A stretch of DNA of 64,000 nucleotides from Plantago ovata (taxonomy: Eukaryota; Streptophyta; Magnoliopsida; Lamiales; Plantaginaceae), in NCBI GenBank assembly GCA_028274465.1, contig CM051455.1:72960489-73024488 (forward strand). Reading direction: 5' to 3'. The position numbers were made by a program, and so were the translations under genes. The notes beneath the pieces are model-generated. The model was given only the letters and a program-made list of their open reading frames with translations, had not been told where the DNA came from and did no database searches. Positions 35,896 to 48,509 of this stretch are shown piece by piece; within the stretch, counting starts at the first letter, position 1, and each line of letters starts with the position of its first letter.

Positions 35896-37926
35896 TTGTG
35901 TATGCCGCATACACGTTCTGCAGGAATACCGCTTGCTGATTCAATTGCTGAGATCGATAGAGTCTACCACCAAAGAAGGCGACTCCTTTTCAAGGAAATC
36001 GACGGAATGCCAGAAGCTAGACCACTGAAGGCATGTGTACAACCCACCAAGGATCGTATGAGGGGATCGGCGATTGTTCTTTCGCCCGCAACCCGAGATC
36101 TGGAAATCAAGAACCACGCATTCCAACAACTTCCGAGGTTCTATGGCTTATCAAGGGAAGATGTGATGGGGTACTTGAACGATATCGATGATTTCGTCAA
36201 CCAACTCCCACCCGGAGCTGACATAACAACGGATGAGTTGAGAATGCAGGTTTTTGCAATGGGACTTGGCGACAGAGCCAAGTCATGGCTGAGTTCTCTA
36301 CCAGCCGGCTCGCTGGACACTTGGGAAAAGGTTTTTTCAGCTTTCATGGAGAAATACTTCCCACACACTCTGACCACCGCGCTTAAGGTGCAAATCACTG
36401 GATTCAAGCAAGACTATGATGAGACCATCTACACCGCGTTCGAGAGGTTCCAAGATCTCACGAACAAGTGCCCTCACCATGGTTTTGAACTCTCCGACCT
36501 AGTCCAACACTTCTACAATGGACTAACCTTCGAGAAACAACAAGTGGTGGATTTACAATGCCGAGGCAATATTTGGGAGGAAACCGCGGAAGCCGTCTGG
36601 GCAGTTTTCGAAAGGCTTGCTAACGGTTCGCAGTTCAAGGACCCAAGAGCAATGGTTAGGAGACGTGGACCAGAAGCTCCACCGACTCAAGAAGCCCCTA
36701 TGTACAGGGGGAATGGGGATCAATTCGAGTGCTTTACCAACGAATTGAAGCAAGTCCTCAAGAGCGCCACCGGAACAACTGTTTCGAACGAAGTATGCCG
36801 AATATGCAAGAACTATGGGCATGGAGCTCATATGTGTAGATCGGAGCTGGCATACGAAGATGGCAACTGGGCTCGAGGAGGCGAAGAAGAAGCCTTTGCT
36901 ACGGAGTTTGGTACTCAATAAGTTAGCTACGGACAAGACGGTAGGAATCCTCGAGGTGGATTCTGGAGAAGAGGATACCGCAACAATCAAGGATATGCAC
37001 CGGCTAACCAAACTTATGGACCTAACCAAGACCGTAGCAGGCTGAACTATGGTAATGATCACTGCGAAAACCCCGCTCCGAAAGAGCCACCGAAGTCGAA
37101 GACGGCTCTACTGATGGAGAACTTGCAGAAGATGGTTGATCACACAGAAAGTTTTCTCAAACGGTATGAGGAGGATTCCGAGAAAACTAGGGCAAGGCTT
37201 GATAAGTTGGAAGAGAGCACTAGGCTTGCCCATCAAAAGATGCAAGAGTTGATCGATCGAAGAGCAAGTAAGGAACAAGGCAACACTGAGAAGGTCGTTA
37301 GGTGCGAGTGTTGCATGAAGGAAGAACTTCTACAGGCTGAGGAAGAAGAGGAGGACCTTGGTTCTGATACAAGTGATGAGGAGCAAGAGGATCCCGAACC
37401 ACTTCCTAAAAGTTTCGATGTTAAGGTAGGGATTGGTCAGCTTGAAGATGTCCGTGCCACACTAGACACGGGATCCTACTCAAACATAATTCCTTTGAAT
37501 GTGTTTGAAAAGAGTAACCTTGGAAAACTATCCGAGGAAAGGGCTATTGTGCGACTGGTGGATGGATCATTCATGAGACCCGAAGGCGTTGTGAAATATG
37601 TGTTGGTCAAGATTGGTGAAGCATCAATATACACCAATTTCGTAGTTATGCCGGCATCTGCACCTGGGACGGGGGATGTCATACTCTTAGGGCAAACATT
37701 CTTGACCAAACTACGCTCCGTAATGGACATCTACCAAAGAACTTGCACCATCGAGGTTGATGGCAAACAACACGTATTGCAATCCATACCTGATCCACCA
37801 GAGTCGCCAGGTATTATTACTCACTACTGTGGTCTTGCAGCCTATATTCTTTCTTATTCACAGGTTCGTGGCATGGAAAGGAGAACAATGAAGGGGAAGA
37901 CTAGTACCCGCAAAAAGAAGAGATAG
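35896..37926 (+). pseudogene. E gag-protease, one nonsense codon
   Basis: Gag starts MPHTRSAG (341-aa frame to 36921). Core motifs AMGLGDRAKSWLSSLPAGS, AFERFQDLTNKCPHHG and LVQHFYNGL are those of Athila Gag; a zinc knuckle CRICKNYGHGAHMC lies at residues 301-314. A TAA at 36919 stands where F has GAA, so one base change breaks an otherwise open frame. After it come a coiled-coil region, an acidic stretch, and a retroviral-type aspartic protease with catalytic DTG (residues 118-120 of the 37114-37926 frame). It ends in a basic tail RKKKR. Compared with F, about 27 codons are missing near residue 30 and another block is missing before the protease. Confidence 0.9.
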
Positions 37927-38191
37927 GCGCAGACAGGAGTCGAGTCAAAGACTTAAAATAATGACGCCATCCGGGAGGCAACCTGGAATTTTTTATCACT
38001 TTCTTTACTGCTTTTCTGCATGCATTTCATTCTTGAACTATTTGCTTCTCATATGCGAATTTGTTCATGTGTGTGTCGTATATGATTTTGTTTGAGTGAG
38101 ATTTTTCGAGTGGTTGTTTGAAAAAAATTAGTTTCGGGATTTAAACGGCATTTTCTGACATCGGGACCCGTCTCCCCGCATTGGGGAGCAC

Positions 38192-38206
38192 GGGGCGAAC
38201 CGCCCC
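38192..38206. repeat. E internal palindrome
   Basis: GGGGCGAACCGCCCC, 266 bp after the gag-protease stop. F (52587-52602) and D (44661-44717) carry palindromes at nearly the same distance. Confidence 0.85.
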
Positions 38207-38950
38207 ACAGTCCCAGATCTTAAAAAACGCGGATTTCAACCCCAAAACCATATTTTCTTCATTCCTCTTCATCCTTACTCCCAAATAACCCGAAAAGTGC
38301 GATTTTACTTCTAAATCTTCATAACTTCTTCGTTTCTTGACCAAATTAAGTGTTCTTTAGCTTATTTCGAAGCCTATTACATGATCTATTACCCTAACCG
38401 ATCAGATTTCATCCTAATTCGTTAGATTTGCAGATCTGAGGTATCATCTTTAAGAACCCTAATTTTCGAATTTGGGGGTTTTCTAATTTGAGCTTCATTT
38501 ATGCTTGTTTGAAGCATGGGTATGTTGTTTATGTGATTAGACATGTTATTTACTATCAATTGCATGCTCAATTTTGCTTAAATTGTTGATTTGGGTATTT
38601 TGCTATTAGATGATATATCTTGCTATGCATTATGTCTTTATCTTTGATTTATAGCATATGGATATGTTTATTGGTGTAATGTTGGTGGATTTGACGATAG
38701 AATGCTTATTAGTTGAGAATAAGGATTTATGCGCTGCTATGGTATGAATTGAAACCTTGTTATCAAGGTTATTGGTTGTCTAGTAAGAGCATGATGTGAT
38801 GTATTGCATGTAGTAGTTACGTTGATATGTTGCATGATGAAGTAGCTAGGCTAGACATTGCGGTTTGGGGAGTTCGATTGATGAATTTATTACTTGTGTG
38901 TCTCGCTTTTTACACTAGCATATATTTGAGTCTGTTTTGAGTCGTACGAG

Positions 38951-39358
38951 GTGCTAATCGCTGTTTGTAGGTACCATACTAAGGGTTGGGAGTATTCCCG
39001 AATGTTAGCTGTGAAGAACCATGTGAAGGAAGGTGATCTCGCTAGATGTGCGTTCGAGCCAAGGGGTTTGGCAACAACGTCGTGGATTATCCAAGAGGAG
39101 GAGTTAGAATACACCTGGAGTAAGGACTCCTATGCCTATTCATGCACCACCGAAGGGTCAGAAACCACTATTATGTCAGCACTCCATCACGAGGACCATA
39201 GAGTTCGAGTGAACTGGAAGGCACCGGGACATTCTAGCGGCGACGGATTTGATCTTGAGTTCGCAGTTGCTAGAAGGTTCCGAAGCGCTAGCTTGGTTCC
39301 AAAACGTAACGACATGGGTACACAGTCCCTCGTTGGGGCGCCCCTTGCCTGCCTCTGA
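38951..39358 (+). pseudogene. E uncharacterised downstream frame
   Basis: A 135-aa open frame with RCAFEPRGLATTSWIIQ and EEELEYTWSKDSYAYSC. The same block is readable in F at 53461-53592, where it ends at a stop after EG. I do not recognise the family and see no RT, integrase or RNase H motif. It may be a remnant of an additional frame. Confidence 0.4.
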
Positions 39359-39799
39359 AGTGAGCATCATATTGACATTGGTCGGAGCAAAGTGGATAAA
39401 GTGGTCAAAATTGGAGAAAAAGGTAGAAGACTTCTGAGTGTCCGAACAGCTTACTGTAACCTTCTCGAGGTGTAAATCATTGGAGGGGGAGGTCCTGATA
39501 CCACTGCCCTTTCCCCTTCAACAGTTCACATCCTATTGAAGGGCTACAGGATGGAGAATTCCATAACAGCGGAGGCTAATCTTGAGAATTCTACCTGCCA
39601 CTGCAACTCTACTGGCGATGATGATGATGACAGTAGTGACAATGAAGGCCATACGGGCAATGATGACTCTGATAGAGGAATTGATCCTGACCGGCCTAAA
39701 AATGGAACTACCGCAACCATCAGAAGACCTGATGTCACACTATGAAACTCACAGAGGAGGCCCAATAAATCACAAGCAACATACTCAGCCGACCGAGGC

Positions 39800-41312
39800 C
39801 AAACCATGGGGTAACATCTAGTATCACATCTTATTTCCTCATTTTCTTACTGCTAGGGACTAGCGTTAATTTCATGAGGGGGGATGGGATTTAAGTGATC
39901 TAGTATTATTAGTTTGAAGCTTGACATTGGTAGGCTGAGTATAGTACCTCGCATGCTTTATCCGTTTGCATTTGCATTTGCACGTTTACTGCTTTCTTAG
40001 ATTTTTAGGTTGCACTCATCCTAGGATTAGTTTTGCATGTTTTATATGGATTATATTGCCGAATTTTTTGAATTTTTTAATGGGTAGATCAACTAGCTAT
40101 GCCATTAATCGTATGCTTCATCTCTATGAATTTGTTTGAGGTCTTTCTCGCTTGGCTTGTCACATTTATGTATTGCACTTAGTTGAGCTAGGTAGTCTCG
40201 ACATCACTTAGTGGTGTTTTCTCTACTGCGGTTCACGAAGGCCTTTATAATAGGATGATGCATGTTAGGGTCTTATGGTTGTTTTCCCGAGTAATTATGT
40301 ACCTAAGAGGCAACAAGTCTTCACCATGCTTTGAGATTGCTAAATGCCTAGGAAGGAGGTAGTGTGAGGTTGTGTGATTCTTTGTTTATAACCTATTCTT
40401 CCGAATAGGTTTGGGGAGGGGGTTACACCATCATAGACTTGTTTCTGTTTTTCATTCTTCGGATCATGAGTTTATTTTTCCTCTTCCGTAATTTTGTACT
40501 CAAACCTATTCTTTCGAATAGGTTTGGGGAAGTCGTGTGAGTCATTTTGTTTCTTTTTTTTGTTATGCTACTGCTGGCTAGAAAAAAATCGAAAAAAAAA
40601 AAAAAGAAAGAAAAATTTCAGAAGAAAAAAAGAAAAAGAAAAAAAGAATCTGGAAAGAAAAAAAGAAAAAAAAGAGAAGACCCCAAAAAAAAAGCAAAGA
40701 AGGGTCCAAAAAATAAAGCCAAATAGCAGTTTAGCAAAGTTTGAGTCTTTTCCATTTTTCGTATTGTTCGTAATCGTGTTTTTCTATTTTTTATCTTTTT
40801 TGTCTTGAGTGTCATCTGTTCTAGACCACCCTCGTCCTGCCATTCAGGAAGTGGTGAATAGCTTAAGACTTTACTTGAGAGATGGGTAGAATAGGGGAGT
40901 GTTATCTTTTATAGGGAACCCTCCTTCGTTTGATGAGAGCCAGTACTGGTTCGACCTCTTTTGAGGGAAAGTCTTAACATGGTGGAACAGCAGTAAGTCC
41001 TCAGTTTCATAGGCACGGGGCAACCATTCGTATCTTAGCATGCATCATTACGTCGTCACTGACTAGGTCCAGGTAGAGAATGTTACAAGAGACTATCTTG
41101 TCTTGACATAAGTGCTTATATGGATATGTACAAGTCAATCGAGGTATTCTTCAACCTATATTCATGCTTTGATTTATATGGTTTTTGTTCATATTTTATT
41201 TGGTAGATTCAGTAATTTAGTTCATTTTATTTGGCATGAAACTCCATTTTTGAGTCTTGCATGTTTTTTGTATTAGAGTCTAGCTTAGTTGCTTGAGGAC
41301 AAGCAAATGTTA
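39800..41312 (+). other. E conserved noncoding 3' region with hairpins
   Basis: No pol-like frame. In order it holds: two hairpins (40390-40411 and 40502-40525, arms AACCTATTC and GAATAGGTT, 4-nt loops) each followed by TGGGGA; an A/G-rich tract (40577-40720); then a block (about 40815-41110) that is also present, reversed, in D at 43190-43480 and in F at 55215-55510. Conservation across elements with different LTRs suggests a cis-acting RNA role (inference). Confidence 0.8.
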
Positions 41313-41325
41313 GGTTTGGGGAGTT
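41313..41325 (+). other. E polypurine tract
   Basis: GGTTTGGGGAGTT directly before the 3' LTR. It is identical in F (55705-55717) and, reversed, in D (43007-43019). Confidence 0.88.
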
Positions 41326-42576
41326 TGATGAATGTGTATTTTACACTTTCATTCGAGTCTTTTTCACTTAATTTAGCTATCCTCTATGTTAATTTAGCTA
41401 TATTTTAGTACATTTTCTTAGAATAGTGTCACGTTTCCCTTTAGATTTTATTTTACAGGTTTTGGTTGAAATTCAGAGATTTACGGGCAATTATATTGAA
41501 GTTTACAAGGAATTGGTGTTCCAGAAGCCTATTTGGAGTATCTGAAGGTTTCCGGATAGGATTTGGAGTCTAGGGGCCGAATCTGGAGGTTAGAAGGCCA
41601 TTAGAAGTCTGAAACCGAGTCCGAAAAGGTGAAGAAATCCAAATCCGCGTCGAAAAACGCGGAAATTCCGCGAAAAACTGGGGGGCGAACCGCCCCAGAG
41701 TATTTTCGGGCCTATATATAGTTGCGAGTTTTCTCTCCGAAATTCATATCTTTCCAAGCCTTCTTTCTCACCTCTCTCTATAGTTTTAGGTAGGAACTTC
41801 CCGGGGCCTGTCCTGGGAGTTCCGTAGCTTAGGGGATACTTTTTCATAGCAGATTGGAGCGCGTAGGATCACAATCATCCGGAGATTGACAACCTTCGGT
41901 GACTTTGTATCTTACAACTTTTATCTACTTATTTTATATATTCTTTCAATATGTTTTCTTCTATGATTGCTATTGATTGCATGCACATTATGAGTAGCTA
42001 AATTTATCGTTGGTGGTAGTATGTGAATTCTTAGCGGGGGAAGATAATCATGCTAATGGCTATATCGCGCATTATACTCCGTGTCATTGCTTTAATTCGT
42101 TGATGAGTTGAACACCAAAATTCTCGTATGTTGTATTGATCATTATGCACACTAGGACACTTGTCGGCCAGTCAGACTTAATTATCTTCGTAGTGTTGAA
42201 TGATTACGGAACACAATAGGACGTTAGTTATTGACAGGTCAGACCCATACTATTTTCGTAGTGCACAATACATACAACAGGACCCTAGATTCATTCAAAG
42301 ATCTCTATGTAAGACCGAGGAATTTATACATGATTATCGACCCATTATGTTAAGAAGGACCATACTATCACCAACCTCCATTATCTGCTTGAAAACCCCT
42401 TATCGCTTTTTATCTGCTGTTTTATATTTTCTTATTAAATAGATAAAGCTAGTTATAGTCCTGAGAGAACGACACTCGAGTCATTCTGCTGCTACACTAC
42501 GGTTTTCGTTGTAGTTGTGGATTGCCTTTGGCTAAATAACAAATATTATTTGATTGAACCCTGACAACGTTCATCA
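41326..42576 (+). mobile_element. E 3' LTR
   Basis: 1,251 bp, near identical to the 5' LTR. The main difference is one palindrome copy (41682-41696) instead of two. Confidence 0.95.
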
Positions 42577-43006
42577 CTTGGCAAGAGAAGCGCTTTGGGC
42601 ACTCCAAGCGCTTCGCTTGGCTTCTGTGCCAAAGCTCCTGGAAATTGAAGCGGAGCGCTTCACTATTCCAGGCGCTTAGCTTGGCTCCTCGGCAGATTTT
42701 TGTCTTCAAACTCAATCTTTTTGCCCTCGCATGGCCCTCGGGTTCCTTGGACTCATCCTTCTCGATGCTTATTGAAGCTCAAACACTTACGAACAACCCA
42801 CGGAGATTGGGGAACTTCAACGGGGCCATCTTTTTCATCAAAAAGGCTCGTTTTAGCTTCAAAAACGCCGTTTCGTACCTAAGTGCCTGAAAATGCAGAA
42901 AACACAAAACGTGACACTATTCTACGAAACTAACCAAAAAACAAGGCTAGAAGACAGCAAAAGAAGGTAAAAAAGACAAGATGAACGCGTCAAAATACGT
43001 TCATCA
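42577..43006 (-). mobile_element. D 3' LTR, proximal part
   Basis: It continues the LTR after E, starting with the second CTTGG copy and ending GTTCATCA at 43006. It matches 47020-47452. Confidence 0.92.
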
Positions 43007-45003
43007 AACTCCCCAAACCAAACCTTTGCTTGTCCTCAAGCAACAAACTATCCTAAATGCAACACAAAAGGAGTCTCATGCCAAGTAAAGTGAACTAATC
43101 TATTGAATCTACCAAATGCTTATGAACAAAACCAAATGAGCATGACATGCAAATAGGTTGAAGTATGCCTCGATTGCGAATATACACATTCTCAAGTGCA
43201 CTTGGTTAAAAAAGGAGTCTCACGTAACATCTTCTACCTGGACCTGGTCAGTGACGACACAATGATGCATGTTATCATACTACAATTGCCCCGTGCCTAT
43301 GAAACCGAGGGCTTACTACTGTTCACCAAGCGAGACTTTTCCTCAAGAGAGGGCGAACCAGTACTTGCTCTCATCAAACGAAGGAGGGTTCCCTTAGAAA
43401 GATAACACTCCCCTATTCTACCCAGACTCTCAAGAATGAGCCTATTTCAACCACTTCTTGAATAGCAAGATGAGGGTGGTCAAGAACAGGCCTTGGACAA
43501 AGGCGACATGAAACGAAAGATAGAATTTACAACTCGATAACTTCACAATAACAAATATTTACATGACACTTGACACTTTACTAGACTGCTTTGGCTTGCA
43601 ACGACCCTTCTTTTGCTTTTGGGTCTTATTCTTTATTTTCTTTCTTCTTTTTTTTATTTTCTTTTCTTTTTTTTTTTTCTTTTCTTTCTTCTTTTCTTTT
43701 TCTCTTTTTTTTTTCTTTTGTATAGGGGCAAGCAGCAGTACTACGTGTCAAAAACTCCTCCCCAAACCTATTCGAGAGAATAGGTTTGAGCACAAAGACG
43801 AAAAAGAAAAAGAGAAAGAGTCATTTACAAAGACACCTCCCCAAACCTATTCGAAAGAATAGGTTGGGACACAAAACAAAAAGAAAAAGAAAAAGGAAGC
43901 TTTACAACGACTCAAAGACGAAAGACAAGATCAACGAAGCAACCCCCTCCCCAAACCTATTCGATAGAGTAGGTTTAATACAAGGAATCGCACACCTCAC
44001 ACTACCTCCTTCCTAGGCATTTGGCAATCTCTAATCGAGGTAAAGAACTTGTCGCCTCTTACGTACATAATTACACGGGTTACAACCATAGACTCTAACA
44101 TGCATCATTTCATAAGGCCATCGTGAACCGCAGTAGAAGAAACACCACTCGAGGTGATGTCGAGACTACTAAGCTTAACTAGTGCACAAGCGAATGTGAC
44201 AAACCAAGCGAGACAAGCCTCAAACTACTTGCAAAGTGATGCAACATATGATCAATGGTCATAAACACTTAGTCTACTCAATAAAAAGTTCAAAAGACTT
44301 GGCAATAAACTCCACACACAACAACGTGCAACAACTAATCTAGGGATGCTATGCACGCAAAAATTGAAAAAACACGACAAATCACATGAACTTGAGTAAA
44401 ATCAGGCATGTACGAACCACACAAGCATATAGTACTGAAAATCCAATACCCCCTCCCCAAACCTAAACTTTTGCTCGTCCTCGAGCAAAGAAAAGTTGAA
44501 TGAAAAGGAAAAATTGGATTGAGAGTACACTTCCCTGAGATAAAGGTTCGTGTCCAACCTCCTATATATGAGTAGTACCTGAAAGGACTCAGGAAACAAG
44601 TGAAAACGGGTGCGCAAAGGTGAGAAGAATGGAAAAACGAGGAATATCTGGGTACAGGGTCCAAGCGGACCGCTTGGAGGGAGCCAAGCGGTTCGCTTGG
44701 TCAAGCGGAGCGCTTGGCCCTGTTTCCAGATTTTCGATGTTGTTTCCTATGTCAATCACCTAAGGCACCAAGACAAAAACTAGACGAAACTAATCACGAC
44801 AAAAGGCACACAGGCCACAACTACAAAAGCAATAAAAGGAAAAACTAAACTACATGCAAAGAAATACCACAAAGGTTATCCATTATCAAATGGGAACGAA
44901 TCTCGTGCATTCGTTCCATTACTCCTTGCATCTTGGGAACCATCTTTGGCTCCTCTCCTCATGTCCTCAAGTAAATCCATGATTCCCTGAAAATAAAAAT
45001 CAA
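43007..45003 (-). other. D polypurine tract and conserved noncoding region
   Basis: 43007-43019 is the reverse of GGTTTGGGGAGTT. The region then holds the conserved block (43190-43480), a pyrimidine tract (43620-43720; A/G-rich in sense) and three hairpins (43764-43787, 43843-43865, 43953-43976) with the same arms as in E and F. A triple palindrome lies at 44661-44717. No coding frame is supported. The sense-strand order matches E and F. Confidence 0.82.
44661..44717. repeat. D internal palindrome cluster
   Basis: Three adjacent near-palindromes with arms CCAAGCG or CAAGCG and CGCTTGG and 3-nt centres GAC, GTT and GAG, about 290 bp downstream (sense) of the D gag stop. Confidence 0.85.
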
Positions 45004-45771
45004 CTAAATTAACAAAATCAAATCTAAGAAATAACTAAAGGAATCAGAGGGAAAATAAAAAGAAAAAAGTGGATCAAAACTCCCTTGAAGCTCATAGGTG
45101 GGTGCATGGACCAGAACATAGGAGTCAAGATCAAGAGTGTCTGTAGCAATAGAACCCAAACATGTCGATTCAGAGACACCAAAATCTTCAGAGAGTAGCT
45201 CCTCGATCTCAACACAACTCAAGACAACACTATCTGACTCAGGTGAAGCAATGGATTCAGTCATCACCTCCTCCACGACTTCTTCTTTACCAACAGTCTT
45301 GACATCCTCAGTTAAGGACGTGGAATCCAAGCTAAGCACTGAACAGGCTTCATCAATAGATTCTTCACAACATTCCTCTACATTGGCTATGTCGATTTCT
45401 GGTGGCGGACTAGCAAAGCGAGACGTCCATGTCTTTGAACCGGGAGGTGAGTCCCAATCCCAATGTTCTAGAAACTTGTTGGTTATTTCATCCCAAGTGT
45501 GCAATGATCTTTCCGGCGGGATTCTGAGCCACTCACGAGCGCTCCCTCTCAAGGCTCCCATAAATCCCCTTATACAAAGCTGCTCATGTGATAAAATAAC
45601 CCCCTCCACATTCTCACGAGGTATCCTCAACACACCTTCCTCGAACGTGTCTAAGAACCCTCTTGGATCATCACCACTCGAAAACGTGGAAACAATGTAG
45701 TAGTACGAAGGATCAAAGTCATAATCCTTGCAATCTTCGTCCAATGTTATGCAAGGCCCTCGAGGTCGCAC
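45004..45771 (-). CDS. D truncated Gag, 255 aa
   Basis: An uninterrupted frame from MRPRGPCITLDED at 45771 to SYFLDLILLI at 45004. It contains the Gag core motif ALRGSAREWLRIPPERS followed by HTWDEITNKFLEHW (around residues 75-105), matching the LGDRAKSWLSSLPAGS block of E. After this it turns strongly acidic (many E/S/D) with no zinc knuckle, no protease and a hydrophobic end. It is shorter than the E and F Gag. Being open while neighbours are broken, it may still be made, but Gag without a nucleic-acid knuckle would be atypical. Start choice is the first Met after a possible donor-like GACAAG/GTATGT. Confidence 0.65.
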   Translation of the reverse strand: MRPRGPCITLDEDCKDYDFDPSYYYIVSTFSSGDDPRGFLDTFEEGVLRIPRENVEGVILSHEQLCIRGFMGALRGSAREWLRIPPERSLHTWDEITNKFLEHWDWDSPPGSKTWTSRFASPPPEIDIANVEECCEESIDEACSVLSLDSTSLTEDVKTVGKEEVVEEVMTESIASPESDSVVLSCVEIEELLSEDFGVSESTCLGSIATDTLDLDSYVLVHAPTYELQGSFDPLFSFYFPSDSFSYFLDLILLI

Positions 45772-46049
45772 ATACCTTGTCTAAGAAGCTCGCAAACTCA
45801 TCCTTACAAGGAACTAGTTTCTGCACATGAGGAAACAAGAAACCAAGGAGCAGAATCCACAAAAGAAATAAAAAAACTTGCAAGGAAAAAAACCTCTAAT
45901 CTAATAATATATACAAAGAGCGCAAGCACGCAAGGTAACCAAGAGCAGATTAGATAAATTCTATGAAAAAGATAGGGGGAAAGAAATGAGGTGAGAAAGT
46001 GATGTTGTCTGAAAAAACCAAAACAAAAACACCAACCAAAGGAGTTAAG

Positions 46050-46067
46050 TCCCCGGCAACGGCGCCA
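46050..46067 (-). other. D primer binding site (tRNA-Asp)
   Basis: The minus strand reads TGGCGCCGTTGCCGGGGA three bases from the 5' LTR, as in E and F. It proves minus orientation. Confidence 0.92.
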
Positions 46068-46070
46068 AAT

Positions 46071-47452
46071 TGATGATGTCATTTTTCACCAATTAAATTT
46101 GTTTAAAAGCCTAAGAACACTTATCACTACACAAACTAGAGTGCAATGGCAAGTTGTCCCCGAGTGTCGTTCTCTCGGGACCTAACGTGGCTTTGCTTGA
46201 GGTTTTTGCAAGTAATTTCAGTCAACGAGTTCAAATGTTTAGAGAATCGTTTCCTTTGAACAATAGCAACGAGAATTCAGATTGTTGTAAATCAAGTTTG
46301 GAAAACGGTTGGTGGTAGAAATCAAATACACATGCATGGGTTACGAATATGCTCACAAGTTCAGTGCGTAAAACCTTCGATCAAGTCTGCTAAGCAACTC
46401 GTCTAGGCAACTTTAAGACACACATCATAAAAGATCACTATCAATACTTTAGAGGTGCTTGTCACCAAGAACATTTATCTAGCATGCTGCAAATCTCTAA
46501 CATACAATCCTATAGCTTTCATTGACCAAGAGTTTGTCACTATACTCAATTCGAATATATTTTATAGGCAACTAAGAATCATATGAAGGGATTTGCAGCA
46601 AGATTGAATCACAATCTCATGTAAGCATAAACATAACCCATAGCATGCATATTCTACATTCTACCACCAACACAAAAGATTTAGCTACTCATATTCATCA
46701 ACATAGACATCAATTCATATGAATAATAATCAGAATACATCATATCAAACTACAAGACAAGAGAGTGATACAAGTTACCACCAAAGCTGTCACTAATCGG
46801 TGGAAAGCAAAGAAAACCTCTCCGTAGATGATTACAAAGGATGAATCCCAATCAAAACCTTGAATCCCAAGCTAACATACAATGTAATCTGAGTTTTCTA
46901 TGAGTTTTGGGGCTTAGGAGCTCTCCAAAACGAAGTTACAGTTCAAAAGATATTCAAAAAATGATCAAAGACCAGATCTAAGAAGAAAAATCCGAAAACG
47001 TAACCGCTGCCAAGCGGACCGCTTGGCAAGCGAAGCGCTTTGGGCACTCCAAGCGCTTCGCTTGGCTTCTGTGCCAAAGCTCCTGGAAATTGAAGCGGAG
47101 CGCTTCACTATTCCAGGCGCTTAGCTTGGCTCCTGGGCAGATTTTTGTTTTCAAACTCAATCTTTTTGCCCTCGCATGGCCCTCGGGTGCCTTGGACTCA
47201 TCCTTCTCGATGCTTATTGAAGCTCAAACACTTATGAACAAGCCACGGAGATTGGGGAACTTCAACGGGGCCATCTTTTTCATCAAAAAGGCTCGTTTTA
47301 GCTCCAAAAACGCCGTTTCGTACCTAAGTGCCTGAAAATGCAGAAAACACAAAACGTGACACTATTCTACAAAACTAACCAAAAAACAAGGCTAGAAGAC
47401 AGCAAAAGAAGGTAAAAAAGACAAGATGAACGCGTCAAAAATACGTTCATCA
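46071..47452 (-). mobile_element. D 5' LTR
   Basis: 1,382 bp, TGATGATGTC to GTTCATCA. A TATA-like CTATAAAATAT reads on the minus strand at about 46555-46566. It has one full CCAAGCGGACCGCTTGG (46999-47025 region) where the other LTR has two. Confidence 0.93.
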
Positions 47453-47659
47453 CTGAATCACCACATAGTGTGACCCATAGGGCCTCATTGTATTAAGCAA
47501 GTCCTAGACTAGGCAAAATGGCATTCCTAGACGGTTCCATTTGCAATATTAATACATGAGGACGTTTGAGAGGTTTCTCAAAGCAAACCCTTTCGTTGCG
47601 AAGTCTGTTGCGCTCAACGCGGCGATGGTAACGTCCCTATGGTTCCATTTGTATGTAGC
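47453..47659 (-). mobile_element. LTR3 of the A run, piece 2
   Basis: It resumes the LTR after D with CTGAATCACC and ends at GTAGC, the F target. About 230 bp found in LTR2 between ACGTCCCT and CCATTTGTATG are missing, replaced by a few filler bases. Confidence 0.9.
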
Positions 47660-48509
47660 TGATGAATGTGTATTTTACACTTTCATTCGAGTCTTTTTCA
47701 CCTATTTTAGCTATCCTCTATGTTAATTTAGCTATATTTTAGTACATTTTATTAGAATAGTGTCACGTTTCCCTTTAGATTTTATTTTACAGGTTTTGGT
47801 TGAAATTCGAAGATTTCCGGGCAATTATATTGAAGTTGACAAGGAATTGGTGTTCCAGAATCTGGAGGTTTCCGGATAGGATTTGAAGTCTAGGGGCCGA
47901 ATCTGGAGGTTAGAAGGCTACTAGAAGTCAGAAACCGAGTCCGAAAAGGGGAAGAAATCCAAAACCGCGTCGAAAACGCGGAATTCCGCGAAAAACACGT
48001 CGGGCGAACCGCCGCAGAAGTGGGGCGAACCGCCCCACAACAGGAGAACCACCGCGCGTGTGGGGCGAACCGCCCCACAGTATTTCGAAGCCTATATATA
48101 GTTGCTCAGTTTTCTCCGAAAATCATATCTTTCCAGACCTACTTTCTCACCTCCCTCTGTAGTTTTAGGTGGGACTTCCCAGAGCCTGTTCTGGGGGTCC
48201 GTAGTTTAGGGGACTCTTTTTCATAGCAGTTTGGAGCTCGTAGGATCGCAATCATCCGGAGATTGACAACCTTCGGTAACTTTGTATCTTATAGTTTTAT
48301 TCTACTTATTTTATTATATTCTTTCAACATGTTTTCTTCTATGATTTCTGTTGATTGCATGCCTATTATGAGTAGCTAAACTTATCGTTGGTGGTAGTAT
48401 GTGAATTCTTAGCGAAGGGAAGATAATCATGCTAATGGCTATATCGCGCATTATACTCCGTGTCATTGCTTTATTTCGTTGATCAGGCACAACCTAAATT
48501 CTTGTATGT

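Larger units (their letters stand above)
34469..42576 (+). mobile_element. Element E: gag-protease Athila-type element (plus)
   Basis: This is a complete 8,108-bp element, TGATGAATG to GTTCATCA, with perfect target duplication CTTGG (34464-34468 and 42577-42581). Order: 5' LTR, tRNA-Asp primer site, gag-protease, about 3.4 kb without pol, polypurine tract, 3' LTR. The two LTRs are near identical, which suggests recent insertion. The structure fits the TR-GAG class of plant non-autonomous elements. Confidence 0.95.
33492..47452 (-). mobile_element. Element D: gag-only Athila-type element (minus), carrying E
   Basis: D runs from TGATGATGTC to GTTCATCA with perfect target duplication CTGAA (33487-33491 and 47453-47457) inside LTR3. 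Without E it is about 5.85 kb. Sense-strand order: 5' LTR 47452-46071, primer site, short gag, about 2 kb noncoding, polypurine tract, 3' LTR 43006-33492 (split by E). There is no protease, RT or integrase, so it must rely on another element's enzymes. Confidence 0.93.

Noticed and set aside
40494-40808. 104-aa open frame rich in Lys and Glu
   Set aside because: It is translated from the A/G-rich tract of E. The tract also exists in D and F without a matching frame.
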